This document shows positions 43,688 through 51,502 of a DNA stretch of 64,000 bases, in pieces. The DNA comes from JACKII01 sp041687435. Lineage in GTDB: Bacteria; Pseudomonadota; Alphaproteobacteria; Bin95. The notes under the pieces are model-generated. The model made no database searches and was not told the origin of the DNA. It worked only from the letters and a program-made list of their open reading frames with translations. Where the stretch lies: positions 62,001 to 126,000 of the forward strand of contig JAWLBX010000009.1 of NCBI GenBank assembly GCA_041687435.1. Direction: 5' to 3'. A program made the translations under genes and the position numbers. Each line of letters opens with the position of its first letter. The stretch's first letter is position 1.

Positions 43688-44491
43688 ATGGCCACGCCTG
43701 TCTGGAACCTGTACGCCTTTTGCTATGGCCGGCATGAAAACCGACTGATGAGCGATACCTTTATCGGCGGCAACCCGAACGAAATCTGCCGTGGTCTCGA
43801 TTATTACATGTGGGCGATTGTCGGCAACGACCGTTGCATCGTGGTCGATACCGGCTTCACAAAGGAAAAGGTAGAGAGCCTGAACCGCACCTGGATTGCC
43901 GACCCTGTGGACCTGCTGGGCAAGGTCGGTATCGACGCGGGGCAGGTGGATGAAGTGATCCTGACCCATGCGCATTTCGACCATGTCGGCAATCTGCACC
44001 GCTTCCCGAAAGCCAAGTTCACGATCCAAGATTTGGAGATGGAATCGATCACGGGCCGGGACATGACCCATCCGTTCTTCCGCACGGCCTATCATCAGGA
44101 GGATGTGGAGGCGCTGGTCGGCCTCCTCTATGACAACCGCCTGAAATTCGTGGCCGGCGACGGCAGCTATGCGCCCGGCATCGACTATCACCTGATCGGC
44201 GGCCATTCCCGTGGCCAGATGGGATTGACGGTCAACACTGGCCGCGGGCCCGTTTTTCTGGCGAGCGACGCGATCCATCTGTTCAAGGAGGTGGACGAGG
44301 AATTGCCGTTCATCGTGTTCTACGACATGGCGGAAATGCTGGAAGGCTATCGCACCTGCGCCCGGCTTGCCGGGGAGCGCGCTTTCCTGGTGCCGGGACA
44401 CGACCCGATCGTGACGGATATCTACCCGCCGGCCAAGCCGGGCCTGGAAAGGCTGGTGCTGGATTTGGGGCAGGCGCCGAAGGTGGCGTGA
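43688..44491 (+). CDS. MBL-fold hydrolase, N-acyl homoserine lactonase-like
   Basis: The 267-residue protein has the metallo-beta-lactamase motif LTHAHFDHVGN (HxHxDH), the further metal ligands in LIGGHSRGQMG, FLASDAIHLF and VPGHDP. Its overall length and the N-terminal WNLYAFCYGRHENRLMSD fit AHL-lactonase-like members (AttM/AiiA group). A dinuclear Zn site would be formed by these residues. A quorum-quenching role is possible, but many homologues act on other lactones or esters. It diverges from the PAS gene. Confidence 0.8.
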   Translation: MATPVWNLYAFCYGRHENRLMSDTFIGGNPNEICRGLDYYMWAIVGNDRCIVVDTGFTKEKVESLNRTWIADPVDLLGKVGIDAGQVDEVILTHAHFDHVGNLHRFPKAKFTIQDLEMESITGRDMTHPFFRTAYHQEDVEALVGLLYDNRLKFVAGDGSYAPGIDYHLIGGHSRGQMGLTVNTGRGPVFLASDAIHLFKEVDEELPFIVFYDMAEMLEGYRTCARLAGERAFLVPGHDPIVTDIYPPAKPGLERLVLDLGQAPKVA

Positions 44492-44560
44492 GAACGGTGC
44501 GTTTCCCGAGAGCTCAGCGCCCCGGGCTTGCTCCGGGGTGGTGAGTTGGAGCGGATGCGT

Positions 44561-44974
44561 CTAGCGAATGAAGCTGATATCGCCCCGTGCGCTGAGGCTC
44601 ACCGCGGCGAAGCAGTCGGCCGGGGTGTTCGCTGGATCTTCCGCCTGGCATTCCGTAATGTCGTTCAGCAGCACCTCGCCGACATTGTCGCATTCCAGGT
44701 CCGGCATATCGAACACATGGATCGAGGTCTTGCGGGCGCGCAGCGGCGCCAGGTCGACCAGCACGCGGTCGTTGATAACACCGCCTTTGTCGAAAAACGC
44801 CAGATCGACCTTGAACGCGCTATAAGCCGTGCCGCTCTGGTTACCGACGCGGATGAAAACCTGGCAGACGCCATTGCGCAGTTCGATATTGTTTAACTCT
44901 ATCTTGATCGCACTCTCCTGCGCGGCGGCCGTGCCAGCCCAGAACAGCATCATCATCACCAACAACTGCTTCAC
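44561..44974 (-). CDS. Exported hypothetical protein
   Basis: A 137-residue product with a clear signal peptide (MKQLLVMMMLFWAGTAAAQ, cleavage after AQ or AAA) and a compact beta-rich mature part with VFIRVGNQSGTAYSAFKVDL and RKTSIHVFDMPDLE. Three cysteines occur in the mature part, so disulfide formation is possible. I recognise no family. It lies convergent with the lactonase-like gene and divergent from the PaaK-like gene; no operon partner is evident. Confidence 0.65.
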   Translation of the reverse strand: MKQLLVMMMLFWAGTAAAQESAIKIELNNIELRNGVCQVFIRVGNQSGTAYSAFKVDLAFFDKGGVINDRVLVDLAPLRARKTSIHVFDMPDLECDNVGEVLLNDITECQAEDPANTPADCFAAVSLSARGDISFIR

Positions 44975-45175
44975 AGCGCCGGACTCCCCAATGATATCTT
45001 CGCGGCAGGATAAGGACCATCCTGCGACACCGATCCCTCCGGATAGCGCGCCAAACCGCCGAACGCAATGGCGATAGCGAATTGCGGCGCGGCGCGGCGG
45101 GTGGCAAAGTCTTGCCCTGTTCCGGCAAAGCGCGTGCCTGTTGCCGCCGCTCGCCCTTGTTCATGGAGACTGGTT

Positions 45176-46252
45176 ATGACCGTCACCGACATTCCGCCCG
45201 AGCCGGAGGTCGAGTTACCGCCCTACTGGGCTGAGGTCGACCCGCGGCAAATGCTGCGCGACTACCCGATTGGCGAGGCGTTCCTGACCGGGCCTGCGCA
45301 ATGGTCGGTGGATGAGCTGCGGGCGGTGCAGGAGCGGCGGTTTCAGCGTGTCGTCGCCCGTGCCTGGAGCGTGCCCTTTTACGAACGCCGCTGGCGCGCG
45401 GCGGGGCTGGAGCCGTTCGACATTCAGACGCTGGACGACCTGACCAAGATCCCGCCCTTCACAAAGGCGGACCTGATGGCCTCTATCGCGGAGCATCCGC
45501 CGTGGGGCGATTATCACGGGCTTGATCACAACCATCCGCACAGCGTCTTTCACGCCGCCGAGGGCGAGGATGGGGTTCTGCGTCCTCTGTTCTTCGGGCC
45601 AAAAGACCGGGAGGTGCAAAACCTGCTGCTTGCGCGCGCCTTGCTGCTGCAGGGGCTGAGCAACCGGGACGTGGTTCACTCGGCCTATGGATTCGGTTTG
45701 GATGATGGTGGCCATTATGTGCGGGAGGCGGTGACGCATTTTACTGGGGCGCTGCTGATGCCGGCCGGCGGTGACGGCGACGCTGGCCAGCAGTTGGAGG
45801 CGATACGGCGCTTCGGCGCCACTGTGATCGTCGGGCGGGGCCGTGATTTGGATCGCCTGACGGCCGCGGCCCGGGAGCAGGGCGGCGACATGGGGGCGCA
45901 AACCAAGGTGTGGATGATTGCCGGACATCTGGACAAGGCGGAAACGGTCGCCTTGTCCGCGGCCTGGGGCGGGATTCCGGCGTTTGGCTGGTTTGGCGGT
46001 GCGGAAACCGGCATCATCGCGGCGGAAGGTCCCGCGCACGATGGCCTGCATCTTTGGGAAGATGCGCATCTGGCCGAAGTGCTGGATTCGGAGACGGGCA
46101 AGCCGTTGCCGGATGGTACGCCCGGCCGGCTTTGCACGACCGCATTGTTCAAGGATGGCGTCTTTCCGATCATCCGCTTCGATACGCAAGACCGGAAGAC
46201 ACTGTTGCCGCCTGCCGGCGCGATCACTTTCCGGCGGCTGGGGGCTGGATAG
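45176..46252 (+). CDS. PaaK-like (phenylacetate-CoA ligase family) protein lacking the P-loop
   Basis: The 358-residue product from ATG 45176 (GGAG seven bases upstream) has the PaaK-type opening FYERRWRAAGLEPFDIQTLD and LTKIPPFTKADLM. The adenylate-forming P-loop (S-S-G-T-T-G in the family) is replaced by FHAAEGEDGVLRPLF, so ATP use in the usual way is unlikely. The later FGWFGGAETGIIAAE equals the adenine site (usually YG.TE). The C-terminal lid domain is missing; the protein ends at FRRLGAG, about 70-80 residues short. It may be a non-catalytic homologue or a distinct enzyme. It converges with a CoA-transferase gene. Confidence 0.7.
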   Translation: MTVTDIPPEPEVELPPYWAEVDPRQMLRDYPIGEAFLTGPAQWSVDELRAVQERRFQRVVARAWSVPFYERRWRAAGLEPFDIQTLDDLTKIPPFTKADLMASIAEHPPWGDYHGLDHNHPHSVFHAAEGEDGVLRPLFFGPKDREVQNLLLARALLLQGLSNRDVVHSAYGFGLDDGGHYVREAVTHFTGALLMPAGGDGDAGQQLEAIRRFGATVIVGRGRDLDRLTAAAREQGGDMGAQTKVWMIAGHLDKAETVALSAAWGGIPAFGWFGGAETGIIAAEGPAHDGLHLWEDAHLAEVLDSETGKPLPDGTPGRLCTTALFKDGVFPIIRFDTQDRKTLLPPAGAITFRRLGAG

Positions 46253-46258
46253 GGGCGG

Positions 46259-47470
46259 TTAGATCACCCCTTTTCCCTTTAACGCAGCCAAGTCCTTCTC
46301 GCTGACGCCGATGCTTGCGAACACTTCCGCTGTGTGTTGGCCCAATTTCGGCGCGACCGTGCGCACGGCGACGCCGCCGCTGCCGCTCTCGGTACCGGTC
46401 ATCCGGATAGGTGAGCGGATGTGCGGCACCTCGCCAAGTTCCGCATCGGGGGCCGTGACGACCATGCCGCGGTGTTGTACCTGCGGGTCGGCAAACATCT
46501 GGGCATAGTTGTAGACCGGGCCACAGGGCACGCCCGCGGCCTCCAGCACGCCGACCCAATGGTCGGTGGTGTTGGTGGCCAGGACTTCCTCGATTGCGGC
46601 TTCCAGCGCCTCCCGGTTCTTCACGCGCATGGCGCCCGAAGGCCAGCGCGGGTCGTCCACCCACTCCGGATGGCCGAGCGCGCCGGCAAAGCGGGTCCAG
46701 ATGCTCTGGCCGCCGGCGCCGATCATGATGTAGCCATCCTGGGTCTGGAAGCGCTGGTAGGGCGCGTTCTGGCGGTGGCGTGAGCCCTGGCGCGTCGGCT
46801 CCTTCTTCTCCGGGTCGGCCAGATAGCCGGCGCTGGTCCAGGACGAGAGGCCGATGGCGGTTTCCAGCAAGGAGGTCTCGATCAGGCAGCCCTCGCCGGT
46901 CTTTTCCCGATTGTAGAGCGCGGCGAGCACGCCATGGGCGGAGAACATGCCGGTGCCGAGGTCGGTCAGCGGCAGGCCGACGCTGGTCGGCGGGCCGTCC
47001 GGCTCGCCCGTCACGTGCATGATGCCGCCCATGCCCTGTGCGATCAGGTCGAAGCCGCCGCGGTGTGCGAGCGGGCCGTCATAGCCGAGGCCGGAGGACT
47101 GGCAGTAGATCAGGCGCGGGTTGACCTTCTTCAGATCTTCATAGCCGAGCCCCGCCCGCGGCATCACGTTCGGGCGGTAGTTCTCCCAGAGCACATCGAT
47201 GGTTTTGATCAGCTCCAGGAACAGCGCCTTGCCCTCTGGCTCCTTGTAGTTGAGCGTAATGCTTTTCTTGTTGCGGTTGATGTAGCGGAAATAGGGGTTG
47301 CGCTCGCTGCCGTCGCCCATGGCGCGCGTGCTGTCGCCCTTGCCCGGCCGTTCCACCTTGATCACTTCCGCGCCCATGTCGGCAAAAATCATGGTGCCGA
47401 ACGGGCCAGCCATGTGCTCCGTCATGTCGAGCACGCGGATGCCGGCGAGGGGGCCTTTGTTGGTGGTCAT
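46259..47470 (-). CDS. Class III CoA-transferase, CaiB/formyl-CoA transferase type
   Basis: A 403-residue classical member: LAGIRVLDMTEHMAGPFGTM at the N-terminus, then GAEVIKVERPGKGDSTRAMG, YRPNVMPRAGLGYEDLKKVN, and the catalytic aspartate in LPLTDLGTGMFSAHGVLAAL. It would move CoA between a thioester and an acid, substrate unknown. It starts 15 bp after an enoyl-CoA hydratase-type gene, and together they suggest activation and conversion of an acyl-CoA. Its order is normal, unlike the CoA-transferase at 27.6 kb. Confidence 0.9.
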   Translation of the reverse strand: MTTNKGPLAGIRVLDMTEHMAGPFGTMIFADMGAEVIKVERPGKGDSTRAMGDGSERNPYFRYINRNKKSITLNYKEPEGKALFLELIKTIDVLWENYRPNVMPRAGLGYEDLKKVNPRLIYCQSSGLGYDGPLAHRGGFDLIAQGMGGIMHVTGEPDGPPTSVGLPLTDLGTGMFSAHGVLAALYNREKTGEGCLIETSLLETAIGLSSWTSAGYLADPEKKEPTRQGSRHRQNAPYQRFQTQDGYIMIGAGGQSIWTRFAGALGHPEWVDDPRWPSGAMRVKNREALEAAIEEVLATNTTDHWVGVLEAAGVPCGPVYNYAQMFADPQVQHRGMVVTAPDAELGEVPHIRSPIRMTGTESGSGGVAVRTVAPKLGQHTAEVFASIGVSEKDLAALKGKGVI

Positions 47471-47485
47471 TGTTCCGGGGCCTCC

Positions 47486-48301
47486 TTATTTCTCTGCCGC
47501 CTGCACGCTTTCCAGCGTCGGCATGTTGTAGCGGTCCTCCGGCTTTTCCCAACCCTTCCAGACCGGCTTGCGCTTCTCGGCAAAGGCGGCGCGGCTTTCC
47601 ATGCGGTCGCTGAGCGCGCCATGCTCGTGCAATGCCTTGGCGAGCTTGTGGTATGGCTCCGCCGGGTTCGGGCGGACGGTCTTCATCATGTGCAGGGTGT
47701 TGACGCGCGCTGCCGGCGGCAGGGTGAGCAGGTGTTCCGCCATTTTCATGGCTTCCGGCATCAGGTCGTCCGGTTCAACCAGCCGGTTGACGAAGCCCAA
47801 CTCGTACATGCGTTCCGACGTGATGCGGAAGGCAAAGGCCATTTCGGTGGCGATCGGGAAGGGCAGGTTGGCGACATGGCCGTGGTTCCAGCCGCCCAGC
47901 ATCCAGCGCTTCGCCTCGCTCATCTCGAACAGGGTGCCCTTGACCGCCACGCGCAGGTCGGTTTTTTCTACCAGCATGAAGCCGCCGCCCATGGCAAAGC
48001 CGTTGATGGCGCAGATCACCGGCTTTGTGAGCTTTTCCTGCATGAAAGGGTCGGGCTTCGCGGTGGGCTTGGAGAAGCCGGGCTTGCCGGCCTGCAAGGC
48101 CTCCTTCATATCCTCGCCCGCACAGAAGCCACGGCCGGAGCCGGTGAAGATCGCGACTTCCAGGTCTTTCGAGTCCTCGAAATGGTTCCAGGCGTCGGAA
48201 AGGCCGGCGCGCAGGTCATTGTTGAGGGCGTTCAGGGCATCGGGGCGGTTCATGCGGATGACGAAGATTTCGCCATGTTGTTCGGTTTCGACGACGGCCA
48301 T
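47486..48301 (-). CDS. Enoyl-CoA hydratase/isomerase family protein
   Basis: A 271-residue crotonase-fold protein: RMNRPDALNALNNDLRAGLS, GRGFCAGEDMKEALQAG (oxyanion loop), and INGFAMGGGFMLVEKTDLRV. The region that normally reads PExxLGxxPGxGG is altered to SEAKRWMLGGWNHGHVANLP, keeping a glutamate but losing the usual Pro/Gly pattern. The chemistry may therefore differ from hydration (isomerase, dehalogenase or hydrolase types exist). It lies immediately upstream of the CoA-transferase gene in the same direction. Confidence 0.82.
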   Translation of the reverse strand: MAVVETEQHGEIFVIRMNRPDALNALNNDLRAGLSDAWNHFEDSKDLEVAIFTGSGRGFCAGEDMKEALQAGKPGFSKPTAKPDPFMQEKLTKPVICAINGFAMGGGFMLVEKTDLRVAVKGTLFEMSEAKRWMLGGWNHGHVANLPFPIATEMAFAFRITSERMYELGFVNRLVEPDDLMPEAMKMAEHLLTLPPAARVNTLHMMKTVRPNPAEPYHKLAKALHEHGALSDRMESRAAFAEKRKPVWKGWEKPEDRYNMPTLESVQAAEK

Positions 48302-48457
48302 TGGGCGGTTCCTGCAGTAGCTTGGTGTTTGGTCTGTCCGGTTACTCTACCCATCCTGCCAGCGAGCGCCAGACGGCAGCGGCAACGGAGTGCGATGAAA
48401 GGCACCGGCCCCGTTCGCTGCCGTACAGCGAGCCGGGGCCGGTGGGGAAGGGAAGGC

Positions 48458-49840
48458 CTAGATCTCGCCCGCCTGCACGGCGGCCCAGGTCTCGTCCAGG
48501 GACTGGCCCATTTTCTCGACCATTTCGTTGATCTCCGCCGGCTTCATCACCAGCGGCGGCGTGAAGCCGATCGAGTCGCTCATGGCGCGCACGATCATGC
48601 CGTTCGCCTGGGCGCGGTCGTTCAGGTACTGGCCGACCTTGCGGCCAGCGTCGAACGGCTTCTTGCTGGCCTTGTCCTCCACCAGTTCGACGGCGGCGAC
48701 CAGGCCGACGCCGCGCACCTCGCCCACCAGCGGGTGGTCGCGGAACTGGCCGAGGCCATCCTGCATCAGCGGCGAAATCTTCTTCACGTGGCTGATGATG
48801 TCCATTTCCTCATAGATTTTGAGGGTTTCGACCGCCACGGCGGCGGAGACCGGATGGCCGCCATAGGTGTAGCCGTGGCCGAAGGCCGGGCCGCCATCCG
48901 CCGTGCCCTGGGCGATGCCCTGGTAGACCTTGTCGGACACCAGCACCGCCGACACCGGCAGGTAGGAGGCGGAGAGCGCCTTCGCGCAGGTCAGGATGTC
49001 CGGCATGATGCCGAAGGTTTCGCAGCCCCACATGTTGCCGGTGCGCCCGAAGCCGCAAATCACCTCGTCGGCGATGAACAGCACGTCGTACTTGCGGCAG
49101 ACCGCCTGGATCTTCTCGAAGTAGGTCGCCGGCGGCACCAGCACGCCGCCCGCGCCCATCACCGGCTCCGCAATCATGGCGGCGACCGTCTCCGGCCCCT
49201 CGTCCAGGATCATCTGTTCCAGGTTGGCGGCCAGCCGCGTCGCGAAATCTTCTTCCCCCTCGCCTTCCTCGGCAAAGCGGTAGTGGTGCGGGCAGTCCGT
49301 GTGCAGGATGCCGGGCAGCGGCAGGTCGAAATGCTTGTGCATGTTCGGCAGGCCGGTCAGCGAGGCGGCGGTGCGCGTGGTGCCGTGATAGGCCTTCATG
49401 CGGGAGATGATCTTCTTCTTCTCCGGCCGGCCGATCGAGTTGTTGTAGTAGTGCACCAGCTTGACCGCGGTGTCGTTCGCTTCCGAGCCCGAGGACTGGA
49501 AGATCACCTTGCTGACACTCTGCGGCGCCAATTCTACCAGCCGCTCCGCCAGCTCGACGATGGGGGTGTGCGTCTTGTAGCTGAAGGTGTGGTAGTAGGG
49601 CAGCTCCAGCATTTGCTTGTAGGCCGCCTCCGCCAGCCGCTTTTCGGAGAAGCCCAGCGAGGCGCACCAGAGCCCGGCCATGGCCTCCAGATACTTCTTG
49701 CCCTCGTCGTCATAGACATAAACGCCCTCGCCCCGCTCCAGCACCAGCGAGCCGGTCTGCTCGTGCTGGCGGAAATTGGTGTGCGGGTGGATGTGATACT
49801 TGATATCGCGGGCGGTGTTGGAATTGGGCATGAAGTTCAT
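48458..49840 (-). CDS. Class III PLP aminotransferase
   Basis: A 460-residue fold-type I omega-aminotransferase family protein. Features are LEAMAGLWCASLGFSEKRLA, the phosphate-binding FQSSGSEANDTAVKL, YHGTTRTAASLTG, the VLFIADEVICGFGRTG block, and the Schiff-base lysine in ILTCAKALSASYLPVS. Substrates in this family range from beta-alanine to putrescine and taurine; none can be chosen here. It is 156 bp from the enoyl-CoA hydratase-type gene and directly left of the AT-rich island, whose left border is about 120 bp from its start. Confidence 0.87.
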   Translation of the reverse strand: MNFMPNSNTARDIKYHIHPHTNFRQHEQTGSLVLERGEGVYVYDDEGKKYLEAMAGLWCASLGFSEKRLAEAAYKQMLELPYYHTFSYKTHTPIVELAERLVELAPQSVSKVIFQSSGSEANDTAVKLVHYYNNSIGRPEKKKIISRMKAYHGTTRTAASLTGLPNMHKHFDLPLPGILHTDCPHHYRFAEEGEGEEDFATRLAANLEQMILDEGPETVAAMIAEPVMGAGGVLVPPATYFEKIQAVCRKYDVLFIADEVICGFGRTGNMWGCETFGIMPDILTCAKALSASYLPVSAVLVSDKVYQGIAQGTADGGPAFGHGYTYGGHPVSAAVAVETLKIYEEMDIISHVKKISPLMQDGLGQFRDHPLVGEVRGVGLVAAVELVEDKASKKPFDAGRKVGQYLNDRAQANGMIVRAMSDSIGFTPPLVMKPAEINEMVEKMGQSLDETWAAVQAGEI

Positions 49841-50157
49841 GGCGGATTCTCCGGGGTGGATGGCGGCTCGGGCCGGCGCGCGTCCGGGTAGGGGGGAGGC
49901 GCGCCGGTGGTGAGCGGGAGTGTAGCGGGATTTTGGTGGGTGGGATAGGAGGGAGTAGGCTTGTATCCATTCACAGATTTCGTCACACTCTTATCAATGA
50001 TCCTCGGTAGGATAAATTGTGCATTAAGATTGGGCCAATGAGATGTTTTTTCTGTACAGTTCTATGCAAGGTTGTCTGCAATGTTTCGTTTAAAATAAAC
50101 AAACATTGCTTCTTGAAAAGGAAGATTTCTCAACTCTAAGATGCGAGATTTATAAAT
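49841..50157. other. Intergenic region spanning the left border of the AT-rich island
   Basis: The first 115 bases are GC-rich, like the neighbouring genes, and should hold the aminotransferase promoter (minus strand). From about 49955 base composition drops sharply to AT-rich. The rest contains an inverted repeat at 50078-50109 and a weak ribosome region for the downstream NTPase. No tRNA, integrase or insertion-sequence end is seen. Confidence 0.6.
50078..50109. repeat. Imperfect inverted repeat upstream of the STAND-like gene
   Basis: Arms GCAATGTTT(C)GTTTA and TAAACAAACATTGC pair over 14 bp with one bulged C (50087) and a 3-nt loop AAA. It ends 48 bases before the NTPase start. It lacks a clear T-run on either strand, so it may be an operator or an RNA structure controlling the gene rather than a terminator. 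Confidence 0.5.
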
Positions 50158-51441
50158 ATGCCTGAAAGAAAACTAAGAATTAACGAAATATTCACACCAA
50201 ACGATACTCCTTCAATTACTTATGTTGACAGGGAAGATTTAAAACTCGAACAAACCCTCAGGGCGCATTGTGAATTACCAAAGATGGTAGTGTCCGTTTC
50301 TGGCCCCTCTAAATCAGGCAAAACTGTCCTTATTAACAAGGTGTTAGATGAAAATCTCATCATTCCCGTGATTGGCTCCGGTATCGGCGCTCCTGAAGAC
50401 TTATGGATACGGGCTCTGCAATGGATGGAAATCCCTGCTACAGTCACAACTACTAAATCTTCATCGACCAGTATATCTGGGGGAGCTAAAGGTGGAGGCG
50501 AGGTTAGTTTGCTCGGGGTTGCCAAAGGTAACGCGCAAACACATATTGGCTCAGGTAAATCTTGGACTAGTACTAGTTCTGGCACATTCGAAAACAACGG
50601 CCTTACCAAGGTGATAGAAGAGATGGCTGGGAGTGAGTTCGTCATATTTTTAGATGATTTCCACTATATTGCGGAATCTCACCGCGAAGAAATCGGAAGG
50701 CAAATCAAAGTTGCCACAGACAACGGCGTTAAAATTATCACCGCATCTGTTCCACACAGAACCGATGATGTCGTGCGTAGCAATCCTGAACTTCGGGGGC
50801 GCGTTGCTGCCGTTGATGTGGGTTACTGGGAGCGGCGGCACCTTCAAATGATCGCTCGACAGGGTTTTAGTGAACTAAATATATATTTAGCGCCCGAGAT
50901 AGAAAATAGACTTTGCGATGAAGCTATGGGATCGCCGCAATTAATGCAAACTATATGTTACTGTTTATGTAATGTTCTTCAAATTTACGAACCTTTTAGA
51001 GAAATAGAGAGCATTGAAATAAATGAGGAGAAAATATCTGAATCGCTTTTGATGACATCACAATTTACGGATTTTTCAAAAATGCTTTCTTCTCTTCACG
51101 CAGGTCCTAAAACACGCGGTCAAGAAAGAAAAGAGCATAATTTAGTTGATGGATCTATGGGGGATGTATATCGTGCAGTTTTACTTGCAATTTGCTCTGA
51201 CCCTATCACTATGTCGTTCACTTATGATGACATTATAATGCGCGTAAGAACTGTTTGTGAGGGCGACAATCCAGTTGGCTCAAGTGTAACATCGTGCCTA
51301 GAGCAGATGCACAAAATTTCAGATGGGCTCCAACCCGGGCGCCCCGTACTCGCTTGGGATGGCGATAATCTCGATATTACAGACCCATATTTTGCATTTT
51401 ACCTGCGAAGCTCTGACAAACTGAAAAAGCTCGGCCATTAA
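50158..51441 (+). CDS. STAND/AAA-type P-loop NTPase, candidate defence protein
   Basis: A 427-residue protein. An N-terminal lead-in (INEIFTPNDTPSITYVDRE) precedes Walker A GPSKSGKT (residues 49-56). Walker B is FVIFLDDF (161-168), preceded by a Ser/Thr/Gly-rich insert (about 95-147). A STAND-like GSP motif follows (MGSPQLMQ, about 257-264). The C-terminus has ITDPYFAFYLRSS, typical of the winged-helix end of STAND ATPases. No TIR, nuclease or membrane effector domain is visible in this chain. Codon use is unlike the neighbours. No strong ribosome site lies upstream, so expression is probably low. STAND proteins often sense phage or foreign proteins; that role here is inferred from type and island setting. 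Confidence 0.75.
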   Translation: MPERKLRINEIFTPNDTPSITYVDREDLKLEQTLRAHCELPKMVVSVSGPSKSGKTVLINKVLDENLIIPVIGSGIGAPEDLWIRALQWMEIPATVTTTKSSSTSISGGAKGGGEVSLLGVAKGNAQTHIGSGKSWTSTSSGTFENNGLTKVIEEMAGSEFVIFLDDFHYIAESHREEIGRQIKVATDNGVKIITASVPHRTDDVVRSNPELRGRVAAVDVGYWERRHLQMIARQGFSELNIYLAPEIENRLCDEAMGSPQLMQTICYCLCNVLQIYEPFREIESIEINEEKISESLLMTSQFTDFSKMLSSLHAGPKTRGQERKEHNLVDGSMGDVYRAVLLAICSDPITMSFTYDDIIMRVRTVCEGDNPVGSSVTSCLEQMHKISDGLQPGRPVLAWDGDNLDITDPYFAFYLRSSDKLKKLGH

Positions 51442-51502
51442 TCTGGTAGGCACGCTACCGCCCAGCCCACAACCAACCCACCATGCCCCGGAGTCCCCGC
51501 CC

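Larger units (their letters stand above)
49955..51445. other. AT-rich island carrying one STAND-like NTPase gene
   Basis: The segment differs from both flanks in base use and codon choice (many A/T-ending codons such as AAA, ATA, TTA); by eye GC is near 40-45 percent against clearly above 60 percent around it. It lies between an aminotransferase and an M81 peptidase gene whose own compositions match each other. It carries a single gene. Transfer is the natural explanation, but no mobility gene or direct repeat was found. Confidence 0.65.

Noticed and set aside
46934..49891. Plus-strand ORF of 985 codons
   Set aside because: It is the antisense of the CoA-transferase, enoyl-CoA hydratase and aminotransferase genes, all with strong family motifs. 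Its product is Arg/His/Gly-rich with no domain, a usual effect of high GC.
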